From: Epinephelus fuscoguttatus
Taxonomy: Eukaryota > Chordata > Actinopteri > Perciformes > Serranidae
DNA length: 64,000 nt
Direction of reading: 5' to 3'
Assembly (NCBI RefSeq): GCF_011397635.1
Contig: NC_064766.1
Span: forward strand, 42,191,110 to 42,255,109
Under the pieces are notes generated by a model that had not been told where the DNA came from, ran no database searches, and saw only the letters and a program-made list of their open reading frames with translations. Positions within the stretch are counted from its first letter, which is position 1; every line of letters starts with the position of its first letter. The translations under genes and the position numbers were made by a program. This document shows positions 23,493-35,030 of this stretch, piece after piece.

Positions 23493-26448
23493 GTGTCTGT
23501 CCCCCGACCGCCTAAATTATCTAAATCTAAAATTAAACAAAGAGGAGTTGTGCATAACAACCTCATAAAAATTAAAACCTCTTCTGTGACAGAAAGACAA
23601 AACAGGAGAATTAAATGCGGACTGTTAAATATCAGGTCTCTATCGTCTAAAGCAGTGTTAGTAAACGAATTAACATCAGATAATCATATTGATTTACTCA
23701 GTCTCACTGAAACCTGGCTGTGTCAAGATGAATATGTTAGTCTAAATGAGTCCACTCCTCCCAGTCATAATAATACCCACATTCCTCGAGGCAGCGGCCG
23801 AGGAGGGGGAGTTGCAGCCATTTTTAACTCTAGTCTGTTAATCAGTCCTAAACCTAAACTAGATTATAATTCATTTGAAAGCCTCGTTCTTAGTCTTTTA
23901 CATCCGACCTGGAAAACCTCGCAGCCACTTTTATTTGTTATAGTGTACCGTGCTCCTGGCCCGTATTCTGAATTTTTATCTGAATTCTCAGAGTTTTTAT
24001 CCAGTTTAGTTCTTAAATCAGATAAAGTTATTATTGTAGGCGATTTTAACATTCATGTCGACGTTGATAATGACTCCCTGGCTTCATTATTAGACTCCAT
24101 TGGCTTCAGTCAGGGTGTACATGAACCTACTCATTGTTTTAACCATACCCTTGATCTAGTTCTGACGTATGGAATTGAAATTGATAACCTAAAAGTCTTT
24201 CCACAGAATCCCTCGCTATCGGATCATTATCTGATTACTTTTGATTTCTTTTTACTCGATTACACGCCACTCAGCAACAGTTACTATACTAGATGTTTAT
24301 CAGATAGTGCTGTCGCAAAACTTAAAAATTAAATTCAATACCAATACCTTCAGTAACAGAGGTTTCCCGTGCCGACTTTAACCTCTCCCGAATTGATCAT
24401 TTTGTTGATAGCACCGTAGGCTCGCTACGAACAACGCCGACTCTGTAGCTCCTCTTAAAAAGAAGTTAAAAAGCAAAGAAAGTTCGCTTGGTATAACTGT
24501 CAAACCCGTAAGTTAAAACAAATATCGCAAAATTTGAAAGGAATTGGCGATTAACCAAACTGGAAGAATCTCGTTTAATCTGGACAGACAGTCTCAAAAC
24601 TTATAAGAGGGGCCTCCGCAATGCCAGAGCAAACTATTACTCAGCTCTAATAGAAGACAATAAGAACAACCCCAGGTTTCTTTTCAGCACTGTAGCCAGG
24701 CTGACTGAGAGTCAGAGCTCTATTGAGCCTTGTATTCCTTTAGCCCTTAGCAGTAATGATTTTATGAGCTTTTTTAATGACAAAATTCTAACTATTAGAG
24801 GCAAAATTCATGACCTCCTGCCCTCAGATAGTACCTATCTAACCTCAAACACAGCTGTAAAATCTAATATATATTTAGATTGCTTCTCCCCAATTTCTCT
24901 TCAAGAACTGACCGCAGTGATTTCTTCATCCAAATCATCAACGTGTCTCTTAGACCCCATCCCAACTAGGCTACTTAAGGAGGTCTTACCTATAGTTAAC
25001 ACTCATATATTAGATATGATCAATATATCCTTATTAACAGGCTATGTACCACAGTCTTTTAAGGTAGCTGTAATTAAACCTCTACTAAAAAGCCCACCCT
25101 GGATCCAGAGGTGTTAGCCAACTATAGACCAATATCTAATCTTCCCTTTATGTCAAAGATCCTTGAGAAAGTAGTCGCAGACCAGCTGTGTGATTTTCTC
25201 CAGGATAATAATTTATTTGAGGAATTTCAGTCAGGATTTAGAGTGCATCATAGCACTGAGACAGCTCTAGTTAAAATTACAAATGACCTTCTGATTGCTT
25301 CAGACAAAGGACTCGTCTCTGTACTTGTTTTATTAGATCTTAGTGCGCGCTTGACACAATTGACCATCAAATTCTGCTGCAGAGACTGGATCACTTAATT
25401 GGCTTAAAAGGTTCAGCACTAAGCTGGTTTAAATCTTATTTATCTGATCGTTTTCAATTTGTTGACGTCGCAATGAACCATCCTTACGCATACTAAAGTT
25501 TGTTTTGGAGTTCCGCAAGGTTCTGTGCTCGGACCAATCCTGTTTACTCTATATATGCTTCCGTTAGGTAACATCATTAGAAATCACTCTATAAATTTCC
25601 ATTGTTATGCGGATGATACTCAGTTGTATTTATCAATGAAGCCAGAAGAAAGCAATCAATTAACTAAACTCCATAATTGCCTTAAAGACATAAAAACTTG
25701 GATGAGCACCAATTTCCTGATGTTAAATTCAGACAAAACTGAAGTTCTTGTTCTTGGCCCCAAACAACTCAGAGACTCTTTATCTGATGACATAGTTTCT
25801 CTAGATGGCATTGCTCTGGCCCTGCCACTACCGTAAGAAACCTCGGAGTAACATTTGATCAAGATTTGTCTTTTAATTCTCATTTAAAGCAAACCTCACG
25901 GACTGCATTTTTTCATCTGCGTAATATTGCGAAAAATTAGGCCTATCCTGACCCGAAAAGATGCAGAAAAATTGGTCCACGCTTTTGTTACCTCAAGGCT
26001 GGATTATTGTAACTCTCTATTATCAGGTAGCTCTAGTAAGTCCTTAAAAACTCTCCAGCTAATTCAGAATGCAGCAGCACGTGTACTAACAGGAACTAAG
26101 AAACGCGATCATATCTCTCCTGTTTTAGCTTCTCTGCACTGGCTCCCTGTAAAATCCAGAATTGAATTTAAAATCCTACTGTTAACTTATAAAGCTCTAA
26201 ATGGTCAAGCTCCATCATATCTTAGAGAGCTCATAGTGCCATATTATCCCACCAGAACACTGCGCTCTGAGAACGCAGGGTTACTCGTGGTCCCTAAAGT
26301 CTCCAAAAGTAGATCAGGAGCCAGAGCCTTTAGCTATCAGGCTCCTCTCCTGTGGAATCATCTTCCTGTTACGGTCCGGGAGGCAGACACCGTCTCCACA
26401 TTTAAGACTAGACTTAAGACTTTCCTCTTTGATAAAGCTTATAGTTAG
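23493..26448 (+). pseudogene. L2 LINE ORF2 (endonuclease and reverse transcriptase)
   Basis: The N-terminal endonuclease spans 23493-24332: IKCGLLNIRSLSSKA, LLSLTETWL, VIIVGDFNIHVD and SLSDHYLITFDF carry the expected N, E, D-x-N and S-D-H residues. The RT spans about 24764-25836: [57 protein letters not shown], and the catalytic [10 protein letters not shown]. The conserved C-terminal tail (25927-26448) includes SRLDYCNSLLSGSSS and DHISPVLASLHWLPVK. In a working element this protein nicks the target and copies the RNA. At least four frame interruptions separate the parts. Confidence 0.9.
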
Positions 26449-26917
26449 GGCTGGCTCAGGCTTGTCCTGTACCAGCCCTTAGTTAGGCTGACTTAGGCCT
26501 AGTCTGCCGGAGGATCCCTCTATAATACACCGGGCCCCTTCTCTCCTTCTCTCTCTCTCTCTCTCGTATCCTATTACTGCATCTAGCTAACCCGGCCATT
26601 CTGGATGTCACTAACTCGGCTTCTTCTCCGGAGCCTTTGTGCTCCACTGTCTCTCAGATTAACTCATATCACAGCGGTGCCTGGACAGCGTGACGTGTGT
26701 GGTTGTGCTGCTGCCGTGGTCCCGCCAGATGCCTCCTGCTGCTGCCATCATTAGTCATTAGTCATACTTCTTCTGTTATTATACACATATGATTATTGTC
26801 ACACATGTATACTGCCAGGTATTAATACATACTTTCAACATATTGTACCGCAGTAACCAGAACTATAACTATAATATTATTACTTCCATTAATGTTGTTG
26901 TAAGATACTGTCATTAC

Positions 26918-26967
<50 letters not shown>

Positions 26968-27262
26968 CATATGGATTACTGTTAATTTATCATGTTGATC
27001 TGTTCTGTACGACATCTATTGCACGTCTGTCCATCCTGGAAGAGGGATCCCTCCTCAGTTGCTCTTCCTGAGGTTTCTACCGTTTTTTTTCCCCCGTTAA
27101 AGGGGTTTTTTTGGGGAGTTTTTCCTTATCCGCTGTGAGGGTCTTAAGGACAGAGGGATGTCGTATGCTGTAAAGCCCTGTGAGGCAAATTGTGATTTGT
27201 GATATTGGGCTTTATAAATAAAATTGATTGATTGATTGATTGATAATTTCAACCCTTTACGT

Positions 27263-28134
27263 TAGGGTGACCATACTTTGATTTCCAAAAAAAGAGGACA
27301 CTCGGCCGGCCACGACATAGCCTACTTAAATGATACTCGCAGTTTACTCAAAGATGCCTTATAATGTTAATATATTTAAAATGTAAATGTATGGATAGAA
27401 AATTCAGTTATATTACAAAATAATATCTCTCAAAGACAGAAATTCAGATAGGCCCCAACAGGGGACACATACACACACTAGAGTGTGGCGATCCGAGCCC
27501 GACGGTACCCGACGGGTCGGCCGGGTTTGGTCAAAAATGTAGCTATAAATTGTATTCGGGCTCGGGTCGGATTCGGTCAGCTTTCAGTGAAAATGTAGTG
27601 TAAAAATAAATAAAATCCTATTGTCTGTCCTGTTTATTGCTTGGGCACTGTTATTTACGTGACAACACCTGAACATAACACACACACACCGGCTGTTTGT
27701 TTCTACCTCTCTCCTTGCTGGAAGCCTCGGACCTCCAGCCGCCCGCCTCCGCCTTGATTAAGTGCTGAAAATAAAATAAAAGAGGGAGACAGGTTTTTCC
27801 CATTTTATCTTATTTTGTATTATTTCTCCCTCTCCTCTCGCTGGAAGCGTCGGACCTCCCGCCTCCCGCTCCCGTCTCAAACACAGAGGTCTCCCTCTCC
27901 GCAGCTGAGCACGCCCGGCCTGTTAAATAGCCTGAAACCACTGTGTGACACAAACTCAGTGCTTTGGTCATTAAATAATGGGCTCGGTTCGGGTTCAGAC
28001 AGAAACTCTAACACACACACACACACACACGGAAAACCGGACATTATCATCAATTTATAAACACCCCCCGGACGCCCCGGACAGGACATGAAAAGTGGAC
28101 ATGTCCGGGCAAAAGAGGACGTTTGGTCAGCCTA
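27263..28134. mobile_element. hAT-like non-autonomous element with 8-bp target duplication
   Basis: The left end TAGGGTGACCATAC and the right end, whose reverse complement reads TAGGCTGACCAAACGTCC, are inverted repeats. The flanks CTTTACGT (27255-27262) and CATTACGT (28135-28142) differ at one base and look like an 8-bp duplication, as made by hAT transposases. The interior has CGGGTCGG-rich stretches, (AC)n near 28012-28030 and no coding region. It sits 20 bp past the LINE tail. Confidence 0.75.
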
Positions 28135-28829
28135 CATTACGTGCTGCCACCACGGAATGCAGCGTTAAGAGGTCGTGGTCATTTCACGTATTTCTGTGAG
28201 ATCAGGTTGCACCCAGACATAGTTTCAGCTCTTCCTGAAGGTTATTCCAGGTGAGAGCAGCAGAGCACAGAAAATCTGTTTTTCCAGGCCAGTATGAGAA
28301 CCAGGAACAGACAAGTCAAACTGTAGTTGTATAACTGCCTAGAGTTGGTTGGTGTTCTCACGGCAGCATTTACAAGAGGACCAGATCAAATGCCTTGTGT
28401 GAGAAAGCTGCTCTTGATTGGTCAGAATTTCCATGTGGGAAAAATCCAGGAAGTAAAGCAAACGTTGAAGAAGAGTACACTTGCAAGATAAATGTGACAC
28501 TTTCTAATGTCACAATGGAGGGACAACTACGCAGGTTGATTTTAGCGCTGCTCATCGTGGACTATATTGCTGTCATTGTTCATTTTAGTCAAAGCATACA
28601 GTTTGAAAACGAGGCAAACGCGGCTCCAACTAGAAAACAATGTTTTGATGCATTGGATGTGCTGAATGTGCATATTAAGGCAGTACAGGAGGAGGTGCAC
28701 ATTAATAATCCTCCAGGACTGTAACATGCTCATGTTTAACCCAAACAATGTGTCATGTGACTGCAGTTGCTTCACATCCAGGTCGGAACACCTTCTCACC
28801 GCAAACCAACCGCACCAGAGTTCCTTTGG

Positions 28830-28872
28830 AACCGGACTGAGACCACCTCTTCAAGAAGGTCTCAGTCCGGTT
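28830..28872. repeat. Perfect 15-bp inverted repeat (hairpin)
   Basis: AACCGGACTGAGACC at 28830-28844 is perfectly inverted at 28858-28872, with a 13-base spacer. It lies just left of the Harbinger-like insert and probably belongs to the surrounding DNA element. Confidence 0.8.
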
Positions 28873-28894
28873 GTTTTGCTGAGTTCACATCACA

Positions 28895-30343
28895 GGGCTA
28901 TTCCAGAAAGCGGGTTATGTGTAAACTCAGAGTAAGTTAACCCTGAGATGAGGGAAACTCTGGGTTTTCAGTTCCAGACAGAGAGGTAACTGAAACTCTG
29001 AGTCAGTCACCATGGTAACAGACTCTGTGAACATAACCTGCTCGCTGACAGGTTTTCTTCAATAAACCCTGAGTTTCTCTCTGTCTCCTCCCTCTTACAC
29101 GCTGTTTCATTTCCTCATTCATTCAGTCCGTGTCAAAGCTTGTATCGAAGCGCATTCATTAGCGGAGATTTACCGTCTGTCACAGTCTAAATCCTGCTGG
29201 ATATTAGTTTGTTACTCAGGACTGTCTGAAGTTACTGAATTTATGCACATCAGTCATTTCTTTGGACATCAGCTTTTGTCTTTACATTCAAATATTACAC
29301 AGCGAGAATTCACCCTCAGCTCAGAATCAAACCTCTGTCCTTTTTATATTTATTATTTTTATAACACTGTGCACAAGGATCAGACTGTCAGTCTGTCAGA
29401 GCAGCTCCCACATGTTTATTGCACATAATGTGTAGGTCTAATTATTTAAATGTTAAAATGGGTATGAAGCTTTAGACACGTAGTATCAGTGACTAATGAT
29501 CTCTGTCACTGATGTCACTGGTCGCACTGATGGAACATAACTCCTATAGCCTAATATTGGGGATTATATGTTCATATTTCTGAGTGAGCAATGGTGCAGC
29601 ATTTCACTGTCTTTACATTTACTACATTTGTAGCTGAAATAAAGTCACTGAATGCTGTTGAGTCAAGATACAAATAGATGTGCAACATTTTCAAATCTAC
29701 TGTATTTTAACCTCAACGTCTTTTCAGGTGCAAATCACCAAACATATTATTACTGGGTCAGACTGTGAGTTTACAGTCATGTCTTTATGTCTTTGATCTA
29801 TAGCCTAGCCTATATGTTTGAAATCTTCTGCCTCCTGTGTTTTTCCCCATCAGATTAAACCTGAACAAATATATTATGATATATTATTAATATAATGTAA
29901 TGTATCTACAGCCTGATACACAGTCAGATTCCACCACTTTATCTTCATTAAGGAAATGTAAGTCTGATAAATGATGAATAAACTTTTTTATTAACTTTAT
30001 GGTTAACTTATTGACACTTTCCTCGCTCTGACTCAGGCTCTTCTTTTAAAGATAAACGTGCACCGTCTGCTACACATGCATTAATATCTCTACATCCACT
30101 GGATTAAAATGGAGGCGCTGTCTTTTATTGACCTGTTGCCATGGTGAATCGTGGAGTCGGAGCTCCATTGATGATGGCTTTTTATTGTCGGCTTAACTCA
30201 GAGTGAACATACTCAGAGTTGACTGAACTAACTCAGATCAGCTGTTCTGGAACCGGTAACTCAGAGTTTCCCATCTCAGGGTAAATCAGCTCAGAGTTCA
30301 GGGATAGACTCAGAGTTTGTTGAACCTCCTACCTGGAATACCC
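28895..30343. mobile_element. Harbinger-like non-autonomous element
   Basis: The left end GGGCTATTCCAGAAAGCGGG and right end, as reverse complement GGGTATTCCAGGTAGGAGG, are inverted repeats. Both are followed inward by CTCAGAGT motifs (ACTCAGAGTAAGTTAACCCT; CAGCTCAGAGTTCAGGG). These ends are typical of teleost non-autonomous Harbinger elements. About 1.45 kb, AT-rich interior, no transposase. Confidence 0.7.
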
Positions 30344-30409
30344 CTCTGCACAAACCAACCTGAGTTAGACTGAACCAAATCAAACAGGACAGGTGTGAAC
30401 GCACCCTGA

Positions 30410-30914
30410 GCCTATGAAAGGTCAAAGATGGCCTCTGCCTCAGATTTTTAAGATCATCAACCTGAGGTTTAAAACAAACGGAGTCATCGAGCCAAATACT
30501 GAGATATTTATAACACGTGACGACCTCTAACTTCTTTCCCTGAGCAGTAAGAACATCAGGAGTGTTCACAGGCTTCTTCCCAGCATTACAGAAATGTATG
30601 ATCTTAGTTTTATCAGCATTTAAAAGCAGCTTTAGTTGTGAAAGCTGAATCTGGATAACGTTAACGACAGCCTGCAGTTTGGCCACAGCCTCTGTGATGG
30701 ATGAGCCAGCACAATGTATCACCGTGTCATCAGCATAAAAATGAAAACTGGCACCATCCACGTTTTGACCAAGACTGTTAATATAAAGTGAAAATATGAG
30801 GGGAGCGAACACAGAACCCTGGGGTACACCGTTACAAGTGTTGAGCCTGTTAGAGGTGAGCCCATCAAACTGAACACACTGAGACCTTTCTGAGAGTTCT
30901 GATACATAAAACAC
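30410..30914 (-). pseudogene. LINE reverse transcriptase fragment
   Basis: The frame contains NGVPQGSVFAPLIFSLYINS, then FHFYADDTVIHCAGS, then LLLNADKTKIIHF. These are RT blocks B to D with the catalytic Y-A-D-D box, diagnostic of non-LTR retrotransposons. The frame then leaves LINE sequence at about 30408, where an inserted DNA element begins (GGTGCGTTCACACCTGTCC on the minus strand). The N-terminal RT blocks and endonuclease are missing. Confidence 0.85.
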
Positions 30915-31931
30915 ATTTTATTTATCACATTGGATAAATTAAATAAATGAATGACTGAATGCTGTGGACAGTGTTTGGACCCTCTGAGGAGTTTATGATG
31001 TCTGTGTTGATGCTCTCACAACATGCTGTACATGTAGGACAACATATTGCTAATGCTAATGCTAACTGCTAACTGTAGCATCCGCTCTTCCTTTAATAAT
31101 AATCTGGGTATTCTTTATGAGTAGTCGACCACAGAGGTTTTATATGTGAGTCAGAAGTCAGTCTCATGTCTGTGTGTTCAGGATAGAGCTGGAGTCAGGT
31201 TAGCTTAGCTTAGCATTAGAACTGGAAGCTGTTTGGAGTTCAGAAACACATCGACCGACGTCTCTACAGATCACTGATGAACACATTGGTTTGATCTGGA
31301 CACAAACACAAAGGTTCAAACACAATTTTACATCGACTTCAGATTTATATTTTGAACACCACTTATCATGCAGTCCCTTAAAACACCCTTAATAATAGAT
31401 TCAGCGTTGTACATGTGTTGGGACATGTCGTCCAGCTGGCGGTCTGTTATTCACTGACTTTACAGCAGGAAACAGCACTTTACAATAAAAGCTCTGTGGC
31501 GGAAATTCACTTCAAAATAAAGTGTGTTTTACAAACTTGACACGTTTCAGAGTCACTTCCACCTTTGGACTGCAACCCACCAGTTGGGAACCACTGCTCT
31601 ATCTTTTCATGTGACGCTGTTATCACGTTCATGTGTTAATATGTCCAAATTTATGGTTTAGAACTAAATATGTGATGAAGTAACGTTTTGAAAGTGCTGC
31701 AGGTGACCCGCCATGTTGGTCTCAGTCAAAAGAAACCTGCTATGCAGACGCAACCAGCGCAGAATTTAGAGCTAATGAGTCCTGAAGAAGAACCAGACAG
31801 ACCGAATCAGAGATGGACCACAGGGAGGAAATCATGAAGTGTACATAACGGTAAACAAAACGCTGTCATGCATCGAGGTTTATCAGAGCAACGTAACATC
31901 GTCAGCTACAGAGCATTAATTAACAGCTGTG
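30915..31931. other. Unique intergenic sequence
   Basis: No gene is recognised. It contains GCTAATGCTAATGCTAAC near 31048-31068 and GTTAGCTTAGCTTAGC near 31199-31214, related to the arrays at 36236 and 60360, and the dispersed motif GCAGGAAACAGCACTT near 31465. Confidence 0.45.
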
Positions 31932-32252
31932 TTAGATCACGTTAAAGATTATCCACCAGAAGGTTACTGTCACAGTCTCATTACACACAACAAAATTCCA
32001 GGACTGTTCCAGGTTTTCCATGACCGTGGTTAGCATGTTTAAGGCTTCATTTTTCAGAGGCTCCGTCCACTTCTTTATGTCTGTCTGTGTGATGATCAGA
32101 TGAGTCGTGGTAAACTGGAGGAGTTCCTGATGTTTCGTAGAATCAAAAAGGTCCCGAATCTTCAGTATCCTGAACATGAGCTGTTCTTCAGGAGACGATC
32201 GACAAGTTTTGGACCCAGAAACTGAATTCTGACAAACAACAAAAACAAACAT
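31932..32252 (-). CDS. Unrecognised 106-codon open frame
   Basis: The predicted peptide is not low-complexity and looks helical in the middle (PEEQLMFRILKIRDLF; HQELLQFTTTHLIITQTDIK; NEALNMLTTVMENLEQSW). I recognise no family. There is no clear promoter, and the start Met sits in a stretch that could be intron. It could be an isolated exon, a diverged gene fragment or chance. Confidence 0.2.
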   Translation of the reverse strand: MFVFVVCQNSVSGSKTCRSSPEEQLMFRILKIRDLFDSTKHQELLQFTTTHLIITQTDIKKWTEPLKNEALNMLTTVMENLEQSWNFVVCNETVTVTFWWIIFNVI

Positions 32253-32420
32253 CAGTTGATGAATTAAAACTTCTTCAGTGTTCAGGAAGTGTCTCAGTAA
32301 ACTTTATGTGAACGTCTTCTCAAGCACCCTCAGTGATGCAGTGACCTCGTGCCTGACGAGCTGGTTAACTACTGTAGGTAGTGAGCTAACGGCTAACATG
32401 CTAACCAGCTGGGAACACAG

Positions 32421-32643
32421 GGTGCATTTGAAAATTCTCACTCCGAGTGCTGGAGCTCAGTCAACCTCAAACTGGACCGAGCGCTGCTGGAATGTACGAT
32501 TCAGTTATCCAGAGCACCAAACTCTGAGAGCAGCAGAGCGCCGAACTGAGTGTACGTGTCATTAGACACCGAACGCTCTGTTACGAAAAACAACAGTGCT
32601 CTCATATTAGTGTAGAGCATCAGGTTGGATTAACGAACGCACC
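32421..32643. mobile_element. hAT-like miniature element (copy 2, diverged)
   Basis: Left end GGTGCATTTGAAAATTCTCA and right end AACGAACGCACC match the ends of the element at 10102-10403. The interiors share TATCCAGAGCA, AGCAGAGCGCCGA and TCATATTAGTGTAGAGC (TCATTTTAGTGTAGAGC in copy 1). No coding region. Confidence 0.65.
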
Positions 32644-32763
32644 CTTGGTGTCAGTCTGTCACAGTAGTGTTTGTGTATCGAGGCAGATTAATGTCAATAT
32701 CATTTGTGTGAACAGATCGACAATCTGTGTTAAAACAACTTTGACAAAAATAGATTTATGAAC

Positions 32764-33282
32764 TAAAGTCCAGTTCAGACCAAAGATTCACCATCAGACG
32801 AGTTGAAACAGGAAACTACTGTGAGACCTGCGTGTTGACAGGAAGTGACCGCCATGAGACGGCGTATCATCTCTAGTCAACGACTCTCTGTGCTTCTGAT
32901 CTGTAACGTTGACAGGAAGTGACCGCCATGAGACGGCGTATCATCTCTAGTCAACGACTCTCTGCGCTTCTGATCTGTAACGTCGACAGGAAGTGACCGC
33001 CATGAGACGGCGTATCATCTCTAGTCAACAACTCTCTGTGCTTCGTTCTGATTTGCAGCTTTTCAGACTTATTTTGTGGCTGAATATAATTTGTAGCTTC
33101 TTAAAATCTGAATGAGGATAGTGATAGTGAGATACTGGCTACAGTGATGAAATGGTGAAAAACAAACATCAGCTGGCTTGAGTCGAGCTCAGACCGGCCA
33201 GTTCGCACTGCTGACACTTTTATCTGCAACGCTCTGACTCTGTTTCATCTCGTCACTGATCTTTGGTCTGAACTGGACTTTA
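32764..33282. mobile_element. Miniature element with perfect 24-bp terminal inverted repeats
   Basis: The left end begins TAAAGTCCAGTTCAGACCAA (32764-32787). Its exact reverse complement ends the element at 33259-33282. The interior holds a 74-bp sequence repeated about 2.8 times (starts near 32834, 32908 and 32982; core TGACCGCCATGAGACGGCGT). Text from its right half recurs reversed at about 63596-63660. No coding capacity; superfamily unresolved. Confidence 0.85.
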
Positions 33283-33524
33283 AAGAACTGGTTTCCAAAT
33301 ATGAAACAGATCTGCAAATACAAATTAAAACAAATTACAAATGACAAACTCTGAGGACATTTATGAATGAAGATGAAGATGAACAGAACCATCTACAGTG
33401 TAATGTGAGAAAGACAAAGGAGCTGGTGGCTCCTGATTGAATCCAGGAGGTCTACAGTGTTCACAGACAATAAACTGGACTGGTCCAAGAACACTGAAGC
33501 TCGCTACATGAAGAGCCGGAGCCG

Positions 33525-35030
33525 CCTCCCACATGTTCTCCCTGTGTCAGCGTGGGTTTCCTCCAGGTGCTCTGACATGTTCTCCCTGTGTCAGCGTGGG
33601 TTTCCTCCAGGTGCTCTGACATGTTCTCCCTGTGTCAGCGTGGGTTTCCTCCAGGTGCTCTGACATGTTCTCCCTGTGTCAGCGTGGGTTTCCTCCAGGT
33701 GCTCTGACATGTTCTCCCTGTGTCAGTGTGGGTTTCCTCCAGGTGCTCTGACATGTTCTCCCTGTGTCAGTGTGGGTTTCCTCCAGGTGCTCTGACATGT
33801 TCTCCCTGTGTCAGCGTGGGTTTCCTCCAGGTGCTCTGACATGTTCTCCTGTGTCAGCGTGGGTTTCCTCCAGGTGCTCTGACATGTTCCCCTGTGTCAG
33901 CGTGGGTTTCCTCCAGGTGCTCTGACATGTTCTCCCGTGTCAGCGTGGGTTTCCTCCAGGTGCTCTGACATGTTCTCCCTGTGTCAGCGTGGGTTTCCTC
34001 CAGGTGCTCTGACATGTTCTCCCTGTGTCAGCGTGGGTTTCCTCCAGGTGCTCTGACATGTTCTCCCCGTATCAGCGTGGGTTTCCTCCAGGTGCTCTGA
34101 CATGTTCTCCCAGTGACAGCGTGGGTATCCTCCAGGAGATCTGACATGTTCGCCCAGTGTCATCGTGTGTGTCCTCCAGGTGCTCTGACATGTTCTCCCT
34201 GTGTCAGTGTGGGTTTCCTCCAGGTGCTCTGACATGTTATCCCTGTGTCAGCATGGGTTTCCTCCAGGTGCTCTGACATGTTCTCCCTGTGTCAGCGTGG
34301 GTTTCCTCCAGGTGCTCTGACATGTTCTCCCCGTGTCAGTGTGGGTTTCCTCCAGGTGCTCTGACATGTTCTCCCTGTGTCAGTGTGGGTTTCCTCCAGG
34401 TGCTCTGACATGTTCTCCCTGTGTCAGTGTGGGTTTCCTCCAGGTGCTCTGACATGTTCTCCCTGTGTCAGTGTGGGTTTCCTCCAGGTGCTCCGACATG
34501 TTCTCCCTGTGTCAGTGTGGGTTTCCTCCAGGTGCTCTGACATGTTCTCCCTGTGTCAGTGTGGGTTTCCTCCAGGTGCTCTGACATGTTCTCCCTGTGT
34601 CAGTGTGGGTTTCCTCCAGGTGCTCCGACATGTTCTCCCCGTGTCAGTGTGGGTTTCCTCCAGGTGCTCCCACATGTTCTCCCCGTGTCAGCGTGGGTTT
34701 CCTCCAGGTGCTCCCACATGTTCTCCCCGTGTCAGTGTGGGTTTCCTCCAGGTGCTCTGACATGTTCTCCCTGTGTCAGCGTGGGTTTCCTCCAGGTGCT
34801 CCCACATGTTCTCCCTGTGTCAGCGTGGGTTTCCTCCAGGTGCTCCAGCTTCCTCCCACAGTCCAAAGACATGCAGGTTAATTGGTGACTCTAAATTGTC
34901 CGTAGGTGTGAATGTGAGTGTGAATGGTTGTCTGTCTCTATGTGTCAGTCCTGTGATAGTCTGGTGACCTGTCCAGGGTGAACCCTGACTCTCACCCAGT
35001 GTCAGCTGGGATAGGCTCCAGCCCCCTGTG
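33525..35030. repeat. Dispersed repeat with 44-bp tandem array (copy 3, reversed)
   Basis: About 30 copies of the 44-bp unit in the opposite orientation to copies 1, 2 and 4 (core GCGTGGGTTTCCTCCAGGTG) run to about 34850. They then pass into the single-copy anchor (CAGTCCAAAGACATGCAGG, GGTTGTCTGTCTCTATGTGT, ATAGGCTCCAGCC). The anchor again sits at the same side of the unit. The left end stops abruptly near 33525 in unique sequence. This is the longest of the four arrays. Confidence 0.92.

Larger units (their letters stand above)
22400..27243 (+). mobile_element. Near full-length L2-clade (Maui-like) LINE, decayed
   Basis: The order is a 5' region, ORF1 (about 22521-23380) with an SGNH-esterase-like domain, ORF2 (about 23493-26448) with an apurinic endonuclease and reverse transcriptase, a 3' region with (CT)n tracts, and an (ATTG)n tail ending at 27243. 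Esterase-bearing ORF1 and an endonuclease plus RT ORF2 characterise the CR1/L2 group. Both frames carry several shifts or stops, so this copy is inactive. Its 3' third is nearly identical to the truncated copy at 11940-13172. The 5' boundary is approximate. Confidence 0.88.
28391..30408. mobile_element. DNA element inserted in the LINE, itself carrying a Harbinger-like insert
   Basis: The right end AGGACAGGTGTGAACGCACC (about 30384-30403) is a DNA-transposon terminus seen widely in fish, and ACAAACCAACC-type text flanks the inner insert on both sides (28803 and 30346). The matching left terminus was not found, so the left boundary is only inferred from where LINE similarity stops. A 109-codon plus-strand frame at 28395-28724 matches no family I recognise. 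Confidence 0.45.
28200..30914 (-). mobile_element. LINE fragment split by nested DNA elements
   Basis: A minus-strand reverse-transcriptase piece at 30410-30914 and a C-terminal LINE piece at about 28200-28390 (TWNNLQEELKL-type text) flank about 2 kb of unrelated sequence. The simplest reading is one LINE interrupted by DNA elements. It differs in sequence from the L2 LINE at 22400, so it is another family of the jockey superfamily. It is 5'-truncated and clearly inactive. Confidence 0.65.
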
